Positions 1-7,852 of a stretch of 64,000 nucleotides of DNA are shown one piece after another. Position numbers and translations under genes: made by a program. The stretch is taken from assembly GCA_963775825.1 (NCBI GenBank), contig CAVZKY010000079.1, positions 62,001 through 126,000 on the forward strand, in the 5' to 3' direction. Source of the stretch: Bog-532 sp963775825. Its GTDB lineage: Bacteria; Actinomycetota; Actinomycetes; Streptosporangiales; Streptosporangiaceae. The notes under the pieces were generated by a model. It searched no databases. It worked only from the letters and a program-made list of their open reading frames with translations, and had not been told where the DNA came from. Every line of letters starts with the position of its first letter. Within the stretch, counting starts at the first letter, position 1.

Positions 1-298
1 TGCTGCGGTCGAGCTCCGTGAGCAGCCACCTCTCCAGCTCACTGGTATGCTCCGGCAGCCCGATCACCTGGCCGGTCAGCGGCTCGCAGCACATTCCCGG
101 TGCCGAAACGTGGACCACGAGCAGGGAACGGCCCAGGCGACGGGCCACGCCGCCCGCATAGGCAAGTGCGTTGCGACTGGACGGTGAGCCGTCGAAACCC
201 ACAACGACCGGATGCTCCAGGCGGTTACGGCCAACGGCGGGCCGCCCGTGCCGCCGCTCAGGCCGGCCGGGAGAGGGATATGCCCCTGCCTGGTCCAA
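1..298 (-). CDS. Universal stress protein (UspA family), 3' part cut by window edge
   Basis: The minus strand reads VVVGFDGSPSSRNALAYAGG followed by an Arg-rich helix and LLVVHVSAP. This is the beta1-alpha1-beta2 start of a UspA domain, with the conserved Asp after the first strand. Only the N-terminal third is present; the gene runs off the left edge. No ATG or GTG lies in frame close to the domain. A TTG at 296-298 is the first usable start and would add about 30 residues before the domain, so the start is uncertain. USP proteins bind ATP or act as general stress factors in the cytoplasm. The family assignment is firm; the role is not. Confidence 0.72.
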   Translation of the reverse strand, partial: MDQAGAYPSPGRPERRHGRPAVGRNRLEHPVVVGFDGSPSSRNALAYAGGVARRLGRSLLVVHVSAPGMCCEPLTGQVIGLPEHTSELERWLLTELDRS

Positions 299-457
299 CG
301 TTCCGCATCCTTGCGGGAGCCGCACCGTCGGTGCGGGTGACACCGGGTGGCAAGCCGCCTTGCTACCGCTAGGTATGCCCGGTATCGCGCGGGTCATTCC
401 TGAATTTATTTTGTTTCGTTAAGCAAGTATCTTACCGGGAGCCTTAGGCTGGGCAGT

Positions 458-907
458 ATGAGCAGCCTGACAGACGATCTGGCGGCCACGATCGGGGCGG
501 AACACGTCCTCACCGGGCCGGACCTGATGACCGGCTACACCACGGACTGGACCCGGCGGTACCAGGGGACCGCCGCCTGCGTGGCCAGGCCGGGGACAAC
601 CGCGCAGGTCGCGGCCATTGTGCAGGTGTGCGCCCGGCGCCGGGTAGCGGTCGTCCCCCAGGGCGGGAACACCGGCCTGGTCGGGGGGGCCGTGCCCGCC
701 AGCGGCGGCGTGCTGCTCTCCACCCGCCGCCTCCGGCGGCTCGATCCGGTGGACACCCTCGCCGGGCAGGTCACCGCGGGCGCAGGGATCACGGTCGCCG
801 AGCTGCAGGCACACGCGGCTGCGGCGGGACTCGAATACGGGATCAGCCTCGCCTCCCGCGACTCAGCTACCGTCGGCGGGACCATCGCCACCAACGCGGG
901 GGTGTAA
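458..907 (+). pseudogene. Truncated FAD-linked oxidase (GlcD/PCMH family), N-terminal 149 residues only
   Basis: The reading frame matches the first half of a PCMH-type FAD-binding domain as in glycolate, D-lactate or 2-hydroxyglutarate dehydrogenases. It has a PGTTAQVAAIV segment, the PP-loop-like VVPQGGNTGLVGGAVP, and ends in SATVGGTIATNAGV just where the family continues with an N-A-G-G-x-R-x-x-R-Y-G motif. A stop at 905-907 cuts it there. Full-length relatives have about 450 residues, and the substrate and cap domains are missing. Sequence after the stop does not resume the family in any frame I can read, so this looks like a deletion or replacement breakpoint rather than a simple frameshift. 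It is unlikely to be an active oxidase. Confidence 0.72.
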
Positions 908-920
908 AGGGTCCGCGGTG

Positions 921-1080
921 GACCCGGGCCCAGATCTCTTTCGAAGCGGACCCGCCGATGGGGTGTCATCTCGCGGCTGGGCGGCGTACGGGCGGACAAC
1001 GCCGGATACGACCTGGCCCAGCATGCTGGACGTCCGTGATCGAACACCGGACGTCCTGCTCGGCTCCGGCGGTGAGGTGA
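921..1080. repeat. Degenerate direct repeat, copy A
   Basis: Two blocks here recur in the same order at 1781-1886. A near-perfect CGGGCCCAGATCTCTTTCG block (about 925-943) matches 1786-1803. A block starting GCATGCTGGACGTC at 1021, running through CTCGGCTCCGGCGGTGAGGT, matches 1832-1878 with small indels. The spacing between blocks differs (78 versus 29 bases). The two copies flank the small gene at 1445-1729. No intact coding frame spans the repeat. The rest of 908-1444 holds no gene I can support. Confidence 0.5.
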
Positions 1081-1444
1081 GCCGAGTCGATCCCGTGCTG
1101 ACGGCGTGGGCGCAAGGCGTGCGATCCTGGACACCGAGCATCCACCAGCGGCTGGCGGACCTGCGCGCGGAGCGTCGGACGGCCCCGTACCGGCGTGGTT
1201 CGAGTACTGGCTGGAACGCGAGCGGACCGCGGCCACATGCTCGGTACTGGTCACACTGGAAGTGGCGGAGTCGAACCATGGAGAGCGAGGTGACTGATCC
1301 GCCGCTGGCGTAAGTCCAGCTTTTCGGACAACGGCGGTAACTGTGCCGAGGTTGCCGAGCGACACGCGCTGCGTGCTCGTGCGCGACACCCAGGACACGC
1401 ACCGGCCCCATGCCGCGGGTCGCACCCGCAGGCATGGCGCCGGT

Positions 1445-1729
1445 TTACTGGTCGCCAAGTGAAGGCTGCTTGATCTCGCTTGCGTCCCGGTAGCAGGCGG
1501 GGAACCACAAGTCGTCATCCGGCGTACCCGCTGGCGCGGGCGTGCCGTCCTCCAGCTGGGCGACCTCCACGCAGACCTGCCACTCGTCCGTGCCTACGCG
1601 CTGCGCGATCACGCCGTTGACCCACGGCCAGCCGTTGCGGACGGCCTGCTGCTCGGCCTGGCTGCGCGGGTACCGCGCCAGGACGGTGGTGTCGTCCGGG
1701 TACGGGTTGTCGTCGTTCATGCCGGTCAT
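1445..1729 (-). CDS. Small acidic hypothetical protein, 94 aa
   Basis: An ATG at 1729 follows GGGAGGAAGCCGC, a strong ribosome site seven bases upstream, so I start there rather than at a longer GTG-initiated frame that opens at 1939. The product begins MTGMNDDNPYPDD and is rich in Asp, Trp and Gln, with a compact centre (WPWVNGVIAQRVGTDEWQV) and no signal peptide or membrane segment. I do not recognise a named family. It sits alone between two degenerate direct repeats, between a broken oxidase and a broken histidine kinase, so it may have arrived with a now-decayed accessory segment. Confidence 0.55.
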   Translation of the reverse strand: MTGMNDDNPYPDDTTVLARYPRSQAEQQAVRNGWPWVNGVIAQRVGTDEWQVCVEVAQLEDGTPAPAGTPDDDLWFPACYRDASEIKQPSLGDQ

Positions 1730-1780
1730 GCGGCTTCCTCCCTGTAGCGTCACCGCATGGACATCCCCGACCGATGTCCG

Positions 1781-1886
1781 CAGTGCGGGCCAGATCTCTT
1801 TCGCGACCTGCTGGATTCCGCAGGGACGGCAGCATGCTCCACGTCGGGATCGACACCAGCGTCCTCCTCGGCTCCGGCGTGAGGTT
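1781..1886. repeat. Degenerate direct repeat, copy B
   Basis: Second copy of the two-block repeat described at 921-1080, same orientation. The first block (1786-1803) is one base shorter than copy A. The second block starts at 1832 and shares the CTCGGCTCCGGC core. A 41-codon frame opening at ATG 1757 crosses it, encoding MDIPDRCPQCGPDLFRDLLD near its start, but I have no other support for that as a gene. Confidence 0.45.
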
Positions 1887-1992
1887 ATCGGTGGGTCAAG
1901 GTCTCGCATCAGGCCGGCGAAGACGACGTGGCCCGCCACTACATGGCCGAGCGGGCCCGCGTCGTGCGCGGCTGGGCAACGTCGTCGCTGAT

Positions 1993-2544
1993 ATGAACGC
2001 TCAGCGTGACCTGGAAGCGGTGCTCGACCGCATCGCGGCGAGCCTGCGTGAGCTGACGGGCGCGGACGCCGGTGGCTTTGTGATCATCGAGGATGGCATG
2101 CTCCGGCTGGTCAGCACCTCGGGTCTGCCGGCCCGGCTGCGCGGCTGCACCGCGGAACTGCCCACCAGCCTGGTCGGCGACCTGATGCGGTCCGGCAAGA
2201 CGGTCATGATGACCACTGGTGACGTCGGCGGCTTCGACGACCTGATCTGGTCCGCGCTGCCTGGCCTGCACACCATCGCCCTCAGCCTGTCCCATGTCGG
2301 GGACCGCCCCTACGGCGCGCTCTACGCCCTCTACAGCCGGCGCAATCTCGGTCATGTCGAGCTGGAGCTGCTGGAGCTGCTGGCCGGGCACGCGAGCGTC
2401 GCGCTGACCAACGCGATGGCCTTCGAGGAGGCCTTGCGGCAGCGTGCGCACGAGCGGGCCGTCATCGACGGCAGCGCCGACGGGATTGCGGTACTGGACG
2501 AGCCGGCCTGGTCCGGCAGTGGAATCCGGCCGCCCACCGGCTGA
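1993..2544 (+). CDS. Sensor histidine kinase, N-terminal GAF/PAS part (frameshifted gene, 5' fragment)
   Basis: This frame encodes a GAF sensor domain (about residues 5-155: MNAQRDLEAVLDRIAASL onward, with HASVALTNAMAFEEALRQR at its end) and the first residues of a PAS domain (VIDGSADGIAVLDEP). It then slides into a stop at 2542. In the next frame the PAS continues as LVRQWNPAAHRLTGVAADDA and joins the kinase half at 2568-3443. One missing G in the CCGGCCTG run near 2504 would restore a single protein of about 480 residues. The start at ATG 1993 has no clear ribosome site, and the 5' end may itself be a recombination scar. GAF-PAS-kinases sense small molecules or light/redox; the ligand cannot be read here. 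Confidence 0.65.
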   Translation: MNAQRDLEAVLDRIAASLRELTGADAGGFVIIEDGMLRLVSTSGLPARLRGCTAELPTSLVGDLMRSGKTVMMTTGDVGGFDDLIWSALPGLHTIALSLSHVGDRPYGALYALYSRRNLGHVELELLELLAGHASVALTNAMAFEEALRQRAHERAVIDGSADGIAVLDEPAWSGSGIRPPTG

Positions 2545-2567
2545 CCGGTGTCGCCGCAGATGACGCC

Positions 2568-3443
2568 ATGGGCAAGCCGCCGCCGTTCCCGCAGCCAGAG
2601 CCGGGCGCCAAGCTCACCCACCGGCTGCCGGGCGGCCGCTGGCTGGATGTCCTCTGCACCGCGCTGGCCAGCAGTGACGAGCGGGTAATCGACTTCCGGG
2701 ACGTGACCGCCGCCAAAGAGCTGGAAGAGGCCAAGGACCTTTTCCTCGCCACCACCAGTCACGAGCTGCGCACCCCGATCACCGTGGTCCAGGGTTTCGC
2801 CAGTACCCTGGCCGCGCGCTGGGATCAGCTCACGGACGACGACCGGCGCTCGGCGGTGCAGACGATCGCCGAACGGGCCGGCTCCCTGGGTCGGCTGGTC
2901 GAGCAGCTGCTGCTCGGCTCGCGGGCCGGGGCCGACCAGCTCCCGGTCCGTAACGGGCCGTTCGACCTGGGGGCCCTGCTGCGGGCCGCTGCGGTCGCGT
3001 TTCAGCCGCTGTCGGACAAGCACACGCTGGTCGCTGACATCCCGGGCGGCCTGCCGCCGGCCTACGGCGACACGATGGCCACCGACGTCATCGTCGGCCA
3101 GCTGCTGGAGAACGCATTCAAGTACTCACCCGAGGGGGGCCAGGTCACCGTGCGGGCGCGCGCCCGGGACGGGCGGATCGAGGTGACGGTGGAAGACCGG
3201 GGCATCGGGATCGCCGACGGCGACCGCGAGCGCATCTTCGAGCGCTTCTTCCAGGGCGAGGCCGGCGACCGGCGCCGGTTCGGCGGCATCGGCATCGGCC
3301 TTTACATCGTGCGCCGCCTCGCCGTGGCGCAGGGTGGGCAGGTCGACGCGGCATCACGTGCGGGCGGCGGGACGGTGATGCGGATCGTACTGCGCAACGC
3401 GGTCGCTACCCAGGCCGCGGGGGACGCGCGGGCGGGTTACTGA
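2568..3443 (+). CDS. Sensor histidine kinase, catalytic part (frameshifted gene, 3' fragment)
   Basis: The frame holds a HisKA dimerisation domain with the phospho-acceptor motif TSHELRTPITVVQG, then an HATPase_c domain. That domain has the N box (QLLENAFKYSPEGGQV), the G1 box (VEDRGIGIADGDRERIFERF) and the G2 box (GGIGIGLYIVRRLA). All catalytic motifs are intact, so the fold would be active if translated with its sensor half. The ATG at 2568 lies inside the PAS domain and has no ribosome site. This supports one gene split by an indel rather than two genes. No response regulator gene is adjacent. A 16-bp unit is duplicated across the stop codon (3434-3465). Confidence 0.7.
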   Translation: MGKPPPFPQPEPGAKLTHRLPGGRWLDVLCTALASSDERVIDFRDVTAAKELEEAKDLFLATTSHELRTPITVVQGFASTLAARWDQLTDDDRRSAVQTIAERAGSLGRLVEQLLLGSRAGADQLPVRNGPFDLGALLRAAAVAFQPLSDKHTLVADIPGGLPPAYGDTMATDVIVGQLLENAFKYSPEGGQVTVRARARDGRIEVTVEDRGIGIADGDRERIFERFFQGEAGDRRRFGGIGIGLYIVRRLAVAQGGQVDAASRAGGGTVMRIVLRNAVATQAAGDARAGY

Positions 3444-3465
3444 GCGGACGGGTTACTGAGCGGAC
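3434..3465. repeat. 16-bp tandem duplication over the kinase stop codon
   Basis: GGGTTACTGAGCGGAC occurs twice back to back; the first unit contains the TGA that ends the kinase frame. The duplication leaves the protein unchanged and is probably a replication-slippage scar. Confidence 0.85.
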
Positions 3466-3484
3466 GGGCCGGACCCGGCTCCGG

Positions 3485-4261
3485 TTACACCGGCTGGCGG
3501 GTGCGGCGATCTCCGCCGGATGCCTCCAGGTAAGCATCGATGATGCCGGGGACGTCGTCGCCGTCCATGATGATCTCGCCCCGCTCCAGCCAGATGACCC
3601 GGTTGCACGTCTCCTCGACCTCGGCGAGGTTGTGAGCCACCAGGAAGACCGTGCCCGCCTCCTGCCGGAGTTCCTCGATGCGCTTGTGGCTCTTCGCGCG
3701 AAACGGCGCGTCGCCCGTGGCCAGCGCTTCGTCGATAAGCAGGACGTCGTGGCTCTTGGCCGAGGCGATCGCGAACCGGAGCCGCGACCCCATGCCGCTG
3801 GAATACGTGCGCATGGGCAGGTCGATGAAGTCGCCGACACCGGAAAACTCCACGATGTCCTGGTAGCGGCTCTTGACTTCCTGGGGGCTCATGCCCATGG
3901 CCAGGCAGCCCAGGACGACATTCCGCTCGCCGGTGAGGTCGTCCAGCAGGGCGGCGTTGACCCCGAGCAGCGACGCCTCGCCCGTGGTGTAGACGACCCC
4001 CTGCTCGGGGGGCAGCAGTCCGGCGATGGCCCGCAGCAGCGTGGACTTGCCCGAGCCGTTGCGCCCGATGATCCCTACGGCGTCGCCGCGGTTGGCCACG
4101 AAAGAGATGCCGCGAATGGCGTGTACCTCACGGAGCCCGGGGCGGTTCTGCCGTCGCATCACTCGCATGAGCGCGGTCGCCGCGGTGCCCTTGCTCCCGC
4201 CCGCCCCGTAGACGCGGTACACGATGTGCAGGTCGTCGACGACCACCATCGGCTCTGCCAC
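3485..4261 (-). CDS. ABC transporter ATP-binding protein, Wzt/TagH (polysaccharide or teichoic acid export) type
   Basis: Nucleotide-binding subunit of a type-II ABC exporter. Visible motifs: Walker A GRNGSGKST, the Wzt-type signature YSSGMGSRLRFAIA, Walker B VLLIDEA followed by TGDAPF, and the H-loop VAHN. The segment ASLLGVNAALLDDLTGERNV is typical of the O-antigen/teichoic-acid exporter subgroup. It has 258 residues if translation starts at GTG 4261, which has GCGAGG seven bases upstream; an ATG at 4267 is too close to that site. No permease gene lies beside it, so it either pairs with a distant membrane subunit or has lost its partner. There is no C-terminal carbohydrate-binding domain. 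Upstream DNA to 4520 is intergenic. Confidence 0.85.
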   Translation of the reverse strand: MAEPMVVVDDLHIVYRVYGAGGSKGTAATALMRVMRRQNRPGLREVHAIRGISFVANRGDAVGIIGRNGSGKSTLLRAIAGLLPPEQGVVYTTGEASLLGVNAALLDDLTGERNVVLGCLAMGMSPQEVKSRYQDIVEFSGVGDFIDLPMRTYSSGMGSRLRFAIASAKSHDVLLIDEALATGDAPFRAKSHKRIEELRQEAGTVFLVAHNLAEVEETCNRVIWLERGEIIMDGDDVPGIIDAYLEASGGDRRTRQPV

Positions 4262-4523
4262 GGCCATTCCTCGCTTTCGCATCCCGGGATAAGGCAAGCC
4301 TAAGGGGTGGCCGGTACCGGTGCGTTTCGGTTGCGTATCTCTCTGTCCGGGTAACGTCCGTCACTTTATGTGGCCTTTATCTGCATAACTGAGTCAATCC
4401 CGGCTGCACAGCCCTCGTTTCGGCTACAAAATGTGACCGCTACGGTTTCCCGTCCTTTCCCGCGGGGCATTTCCCGCTCGTACCGGGTTCGTTTGATGGC
4501 TGGACTGGGCGGGTCACAGGGAG

Positions 4524-4997
4524 GTGAGTACCTCGGCAGTCGTACTGCTTCCGTATACGCCGTCCAGCGTCGCGGTCGCGCGGCGCCGTCTCGCTGCCGA
4601 CCTCGTGTCGGCGGGCATCTACGAATCCGTGGTCTGCGACGCCGCCCTCATTGTCAGTGAGCTGCTGAGCAACGCGATCCGGCACGCGGCGCCGCTGCCC
4701 GGCTCGCGGATCAGGGTGACCTGGACGCTCAACGACGACGCACTGCGGGTCGCGGTCAGCGACGCGGGCAGCGGCCCGCTGCCACGGGTCACCCAGGCGC
4801 CCGCGGCCGCGCCCGGCGGCCGCGGGCTCGGCATCGTGGATAGCTTGTCCGATCGCTGGGGTGTGCTGCGGGATAACGGCGAGACGACCGTCTGGGCCGT
4901 GCTTCCGGCCGCGTACGTGCCGGAGGCGACCCCGCCGCACGTCGTTCCGGTGACGGATCTGGGCCCTCAGCATGAGCGCTCCGTGGCGGACGCCTAA
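4524..4997 (+). CDS. RsbW-like anti-sigma regulatory serine/threonine kinase (HATPase_c)
   Basis: A single GHKL ATPase domain of 157 residues. It has the N box VSELLSNAIRHA, the G1 motif VSDAGSGP and the G2-like GGRGLGIVDSLSDRWG. Proteins of this size and order in actinomycetes are RsbW/SpoIIAB-type kinases or standalone ATPases that bind sigma factors or STAS antagonists. Start GTG 4524 sits directly behind AGGGAG. A STAS-domain gene follows 46 bases downstream on the same strand, giving a plausible partner-switch pair, but no sigma-B-type factor is adjacent. Target sigma factor unknown. Confidence 0.82.
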   Translation: MSTSAVVLLPYTPSSVAVARRRLAADLVSAGIYESVVCDAALIVSELLSNAIRHAAPLPGSRIRVTWTLNDDALRVAVSDAGSGPLPRVTQAPAAAPGGRGLGIVDSLSDRWGVLRDNGETTVWAVLPAAYVPEATPPHVVPVTDLGPQHERSVADA

Positions 4998-5043
4998 GCC
5001 AGACTTGGTGGCCCCGGCGATCGGATGACGGTAAGGTTCGCTC

Positions 5044-5382
5044 GTGGACCTCAATGTCTCGAGCCGGTCTCAAGGTGATCACACCGTTGTGATCGCATCG
5101 GGTGAAATTGATCTTTACACCGCGCCCCGGCTGCATCGTGAGCTCGTCGACGTGCTGGCCGATGACCGGCCCGCGCACGTGATCGTCGACATGTCCGGTG
5201 TGGTGTTCTGCGACTCCACCGGCATGAACGTACTGCTCTCCGCACTCCGGCGCGCCCGGGAGCGGGGCGGCCAGCTCGAGCTCGCCGCTCCCCGAGCCGC
5301 GGTCCGCAAGATCTTGCAGGTGACCGGGCTGGACTCGGTCTTCACCGTGCTGGCCAACTCGGTCGCGGCTTCCGGCCAGTAG
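5044..5382 (+). CDS. STAS-domain anti-sigma factor antagonist (RsbV/BldG-like)
   Basis: A 112-residue single STAS domain. It opens with a beta-rich stretch (HTVVIASGEIDLYTAP), then VIVDMSGVVFCDSTGMNVLL, in which the Ser of DST is the residue phosphorylated by RsbW/SpoIIAB kinases in this family. The GTG start at 5044 lies just after a short spacer behind the RsbW-like kinase gene. The pair probably forms a partner switch: dephosphorylated antagonist binds the kinase and frees a sigma factor. The phosphosite and fold are seen directly; the pairing is inferred from adjacency. Confidence 0.86.
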   Translation: MDLNVSSRSQGDHTVVIASGEIDLYTAPRLHRELVDVLADDRPAHVIVDMSGVVFCDSTGMNVLLSALRRARERGGQLELAAPRAAVRKILQVTGLDSVFTVLANSVAASGQ

Positions 5383-5411
5383 CCGCCGCCGCGTGCCCTA
5401 GGATCTAGCGC

Positions 5412-6131
5412 ATGCTGCCTAAAGGCGACGGGCCGCCCGCTGGCGAGGTAGCCGTCGTCATCCCCGCGAAGGACGAGTCCGAACGGATCCGGGACACTGT
5501 CACCGCGGCTTCCGGGCTGCCCGATGTCAGCCTGGTGCTCGTGGTGGACGACGGCTCCCGGGATGGCACCTCCCGGGCCGCCGAGCTGGCGGGCGCCACC
5601 GTCATCCGGCACGGCCGCCGCCGCGGCAAGGCCGCTGCCATGGAGACCGGTGCCGAGGCCGTCCGTCTCCTCGATCAGTGCGACGGCCGGGACCACCCAC
5701 GGCACCTGCTTTTCCTGGACGCCGATCTGGGCAGCAGCGCGTCGTTCGCTGGCCCGCTGACCCAGCCGGTCATCGCCGGGCGCGCGGACATGACGATCGC
5801 TGCCTTCAGCTCGACGGTCAAGCTCGGCGGCCACGGGATGGTCGTCGGCCTGTCCGGCGCGGGTATCCGCCGGGCCATCGGATGGGCGCCGGCGCAGCCG
5901 CTCAACGGGCAGCGCTGCCTCACCCGGACCGCGTTCGAGGCGGCCAGGCCGCTGGCCGCGGGATTCGGCGCGGAAACCGCGCTCACCATCGACCTCGCGC
6001 GCAGGGGCCTGCGCATCACCGAGGTCGAGGTGCCGCTGGCGCACCGTGCGACCGGGACCGACCTGCGATCGCAGCTTCACCGGGCCCGGCAGTTGGCCGA
6101 CGTCGCGAGGGCGCTGGCCACGCGGCGATGA
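5412..6131 (+). CDS. Family 2 glycosyltransferase (dolichol-phosphate mannose synthase-like)
   Basis: A soluble GT-A fold of 239 residues. It begins VAVVIPAKDESERI (nucleotide-sugar binding) with the first aspartates in LVLVVDDGSRDGTSRAAELA and the metal-binding DxD-like LFLDADLGSS near residue 100. No membrane segment is seen. It is the first gene of a three-gene run with 4-base ATGA overlaps into two polytopic GT-C mannosyltransferases. It may therefore supply a polyprenyl-phosphate sugar donor, as Ppm1-type enzymes do, or another envelope glycan step. The second Asp motif resembles glucosyl-3-phosphoglycerate synthase-like GT2 proteins as well, so the exact sugar is open. Confidence 0.82.
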   Translation: MLPKGDGPPAGEVAVVIPAKDESERIRDTVTAASGLPDVSLVLVVDDGSRDGTSRAAELAGATVIRHGRRRGKAAAMETGAEAVRLLDQCDGRDHPRHLLFLDADLGSSASFAGPLTQPVIAGRADMTIAAFSSTVKLGGHGMVVGLSGAGIRRAIGWAPAQPLNGQRCLTRTAFEAARPLAAGFGAETALTIDLARRGLRITEVEVPLAHRATGTDLRSQLHRARQLADVARALATRR

Positions 6132-7852
6132 GCCAGCGGCCGGCCCTGATGCGGCGGCCGGAATACGCCGGGCGTGCCGGGCGTGCCGGTCTCGTGGCCA
6201 CCGGTATCAGCGTCGCGCTGACGTTCGTGGTCGCCGTGGCCGGGACGTCCATCATGGAACCGCCTTACCCAGGCCGGCCAGGTCAGCCGCCGTGGGCCGT
6301 GACCGCGCATCTTTCCCCGTACCTGGCCATCGCACTGGCCGGCGGCGCGCTCGCCGTCGGCACCATGGGGCTGGCCCTGACGATCAGCGCGATGCGGCGC
6401 GGGTGGGTGATCCCCGCCCGGCCTGTCCTGCTGGCCGGCCTCGTCGCGGCGGTCCTGCTCACGCTGGTCCCGCCGGTCGGCTCGTCGGACCCGCTCAGCT
6501 ATGCCGCCTACGGCCGCATGCTGGTGACCGGGCATAATCCGTACGCCATCGGCCCCGACGTGCTCGCCCGCCTCGGGGATCCCGTGGCTCGCGCGGTACA
6601 GGACTGGTACACCACACCCTCGGACTATGGGACCGTCGCGACCGGTGCCCAGGCCCTCGCGTCCCTCGTCGGCGGCACGTCCGCCCGGCTCACCGTCTTC
6701 GCCTTGTCGGTACTCAACCTGGCCGCGTTCGCCGGTACCAGCCTGCTGCTGCACCGGCTGGCCCGCGGTGACCGCAGCCGCCAGATCCGCGCGGCCGTGC
6801 TCTGGACGTGCAACCCGTTGCTGCTTCAGGTACTCGTGGCCGGGGAGCACATCGACAGCCAGGCTGTCTTCTTCGGCGTGGCCGCGGTCGCGGTGTTCAG
6901 CCGCACGGCGTACGGCCCGGCCTGGCGCGCGGCGCTGGCCGCTTTCGCCGCGGGCGCACTGACCGGGCTCGGGTCGGCGATCAAGGTGACCATCGCGCTG
7001 GTCGGCGCGGGACTGGCGGTGGCGGCCGTACAGGCCTTCCGGCGGCCCGCCGCAGTCACGGACCGGCCGCCGCCTGGCTCCCCGCGGCTGCGGCTGGCGG
7101 CTGTCGCGGGAGGGCTCGCGGCGGGGTTCGCCGTCGTGGCCGGGGCGGCCCTGGCCATCGGCGGCCCAGACGGTTTCCGCCAGACGGTGCGGGCCAGCAG
7201 CATGGTCTCCATCGGCTCCCCGTGGCGCGTCATCCGCACCGTGGCGCACCTGGCCGTCGGGCAAGTGGCCGCTGGCGACATGGTCCGGATCTCCGCCATC
7301 GTCCTGGCCGCGGTGCTCGCCGTGCTCCTGCTCCGCGGCCTGCCCGCTGGTTCGCGGCCGGGCTCGCCACCGCAGTCTGTTCGGCCCGGAAATTGCGCCG
7401 CCGACGGCGGCCACGGCGCAGCGGCCTCGGCCGGCCCGGCGCTGGCCGGGCTCGCCGGGCGCGCCGCTTTCGCGTTCGCACTGGCCTGGCTGCTGGCCTG
7501 GCCCTATGTGCTGCCCTGGTACGACGCGTCCGCGTGGGCGCTGCTGCCGCTGGTCGCGGCCTCCAGCCTGGACTGGCTGCTGCTGGCCCGGACCGCGGCG
7601 CTGGCGTTCGGCTACCTGCCCGCCCGGTCGGCGGGCGTGATCGTACCGGCCGGGCTGGGCTGGCTCCAGTCGGTGGTCAGAACCGGGGTGACGCCCGCCA
7701 TCCTGGCGATCGTGACCGTCTGGATCGCCGTGCGCATGTGGCGTGACCGGAGACCGTCCTCCGGCCCTGACGTGGGTCCGGACGGGGTCGAATCCGGGCC
7801 GTCCGCCTCCCCGGCGCGGCAGCCCGCCGCGGACGGAAGAGCGACCGGATGA
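6128..7852 (+). CDS. Polytopic GT-C mannosyltransferase, MptB-like alpha-1,6-mannosyltransferase
   Basis: A 574-residue membrane protein with about a dozen hydrophobic helices. It carries the early motif VGSSDPLSYAAYGRM followed by GHNPYAIGPDVLA, which is typical of actinobacterial polyprenol-phosphate-mannose dependent alpha-(1-6) mannosyltransferases (MptA/MptB). The periplasm-facing Asp of SSDPLSY is the expected catalytic carboxylate. These enzymes extend the mannan core of lipomannan at the outer face of the membrane. The ATG at 6128 overlaps the upstream stop by ATGA, so I prefer it to a longer frame that starts inside the previous gene. The last 40 residues are Pro/Ser-rich and probably cytoplasmic. 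Next gene overlaps by ATGA. Confidence 0.82.
   Translation: MSQRPALMRRPEYAGRAGRAGLVATGISVALTFVVAVAGTSIMEPPYPGRPGQPPWAVTAHLSPYLAIALAGGALAVGTMGLALTISAMRRGWVIPARPVLLAGLVAAVLLTLVPPVGSSDPLSYAAYGRMLVTGHNPYAIGPDVLARLGDPVARAVQDWYTTPSDYGTVATGAQALASLVGGTSARLTVFALSVLNLAAFAGTSLLLHRLARGDRSRQIRAAVLWTCNPLLLQVLVAGEHIDSQAVFFGVAAVAVFSRTAYGPAWRAALAAFAAGALTGLGSAIKVTIALVGAGLAVAAVQAFRRPAAVTDRPPPGSPRLRLAAVAGGLAAGFAVVAGAALAIGGPDGFRQTVRASSMVSIGSPWRVIRTVAHLAVGQVAAGDMVRISAIVLAAVLAVLLLRGLPAGSRPGSPPQSVRPGNCAADGGHGAAASAGPALAGLAGRAAFAFALAWLLAWPYVLPWYDASAWALLPLVAASSLDWLLLARTAALAFGYLPARSAGVIVPAGLGWLQSVVRTGVTPAILAIVTVWIAVRMWRDRRPSSGPDVGPDGVESGPSASPARQPAADGRATG

Noticed and set aside
535..1518. Long minus-strand open frame over the oxidase head and repeats
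   Set aside because: It is a GC-rich shadow with Arg/Pro/Ser composition and no domain; the plus-strand oxidase frame explains the left part.
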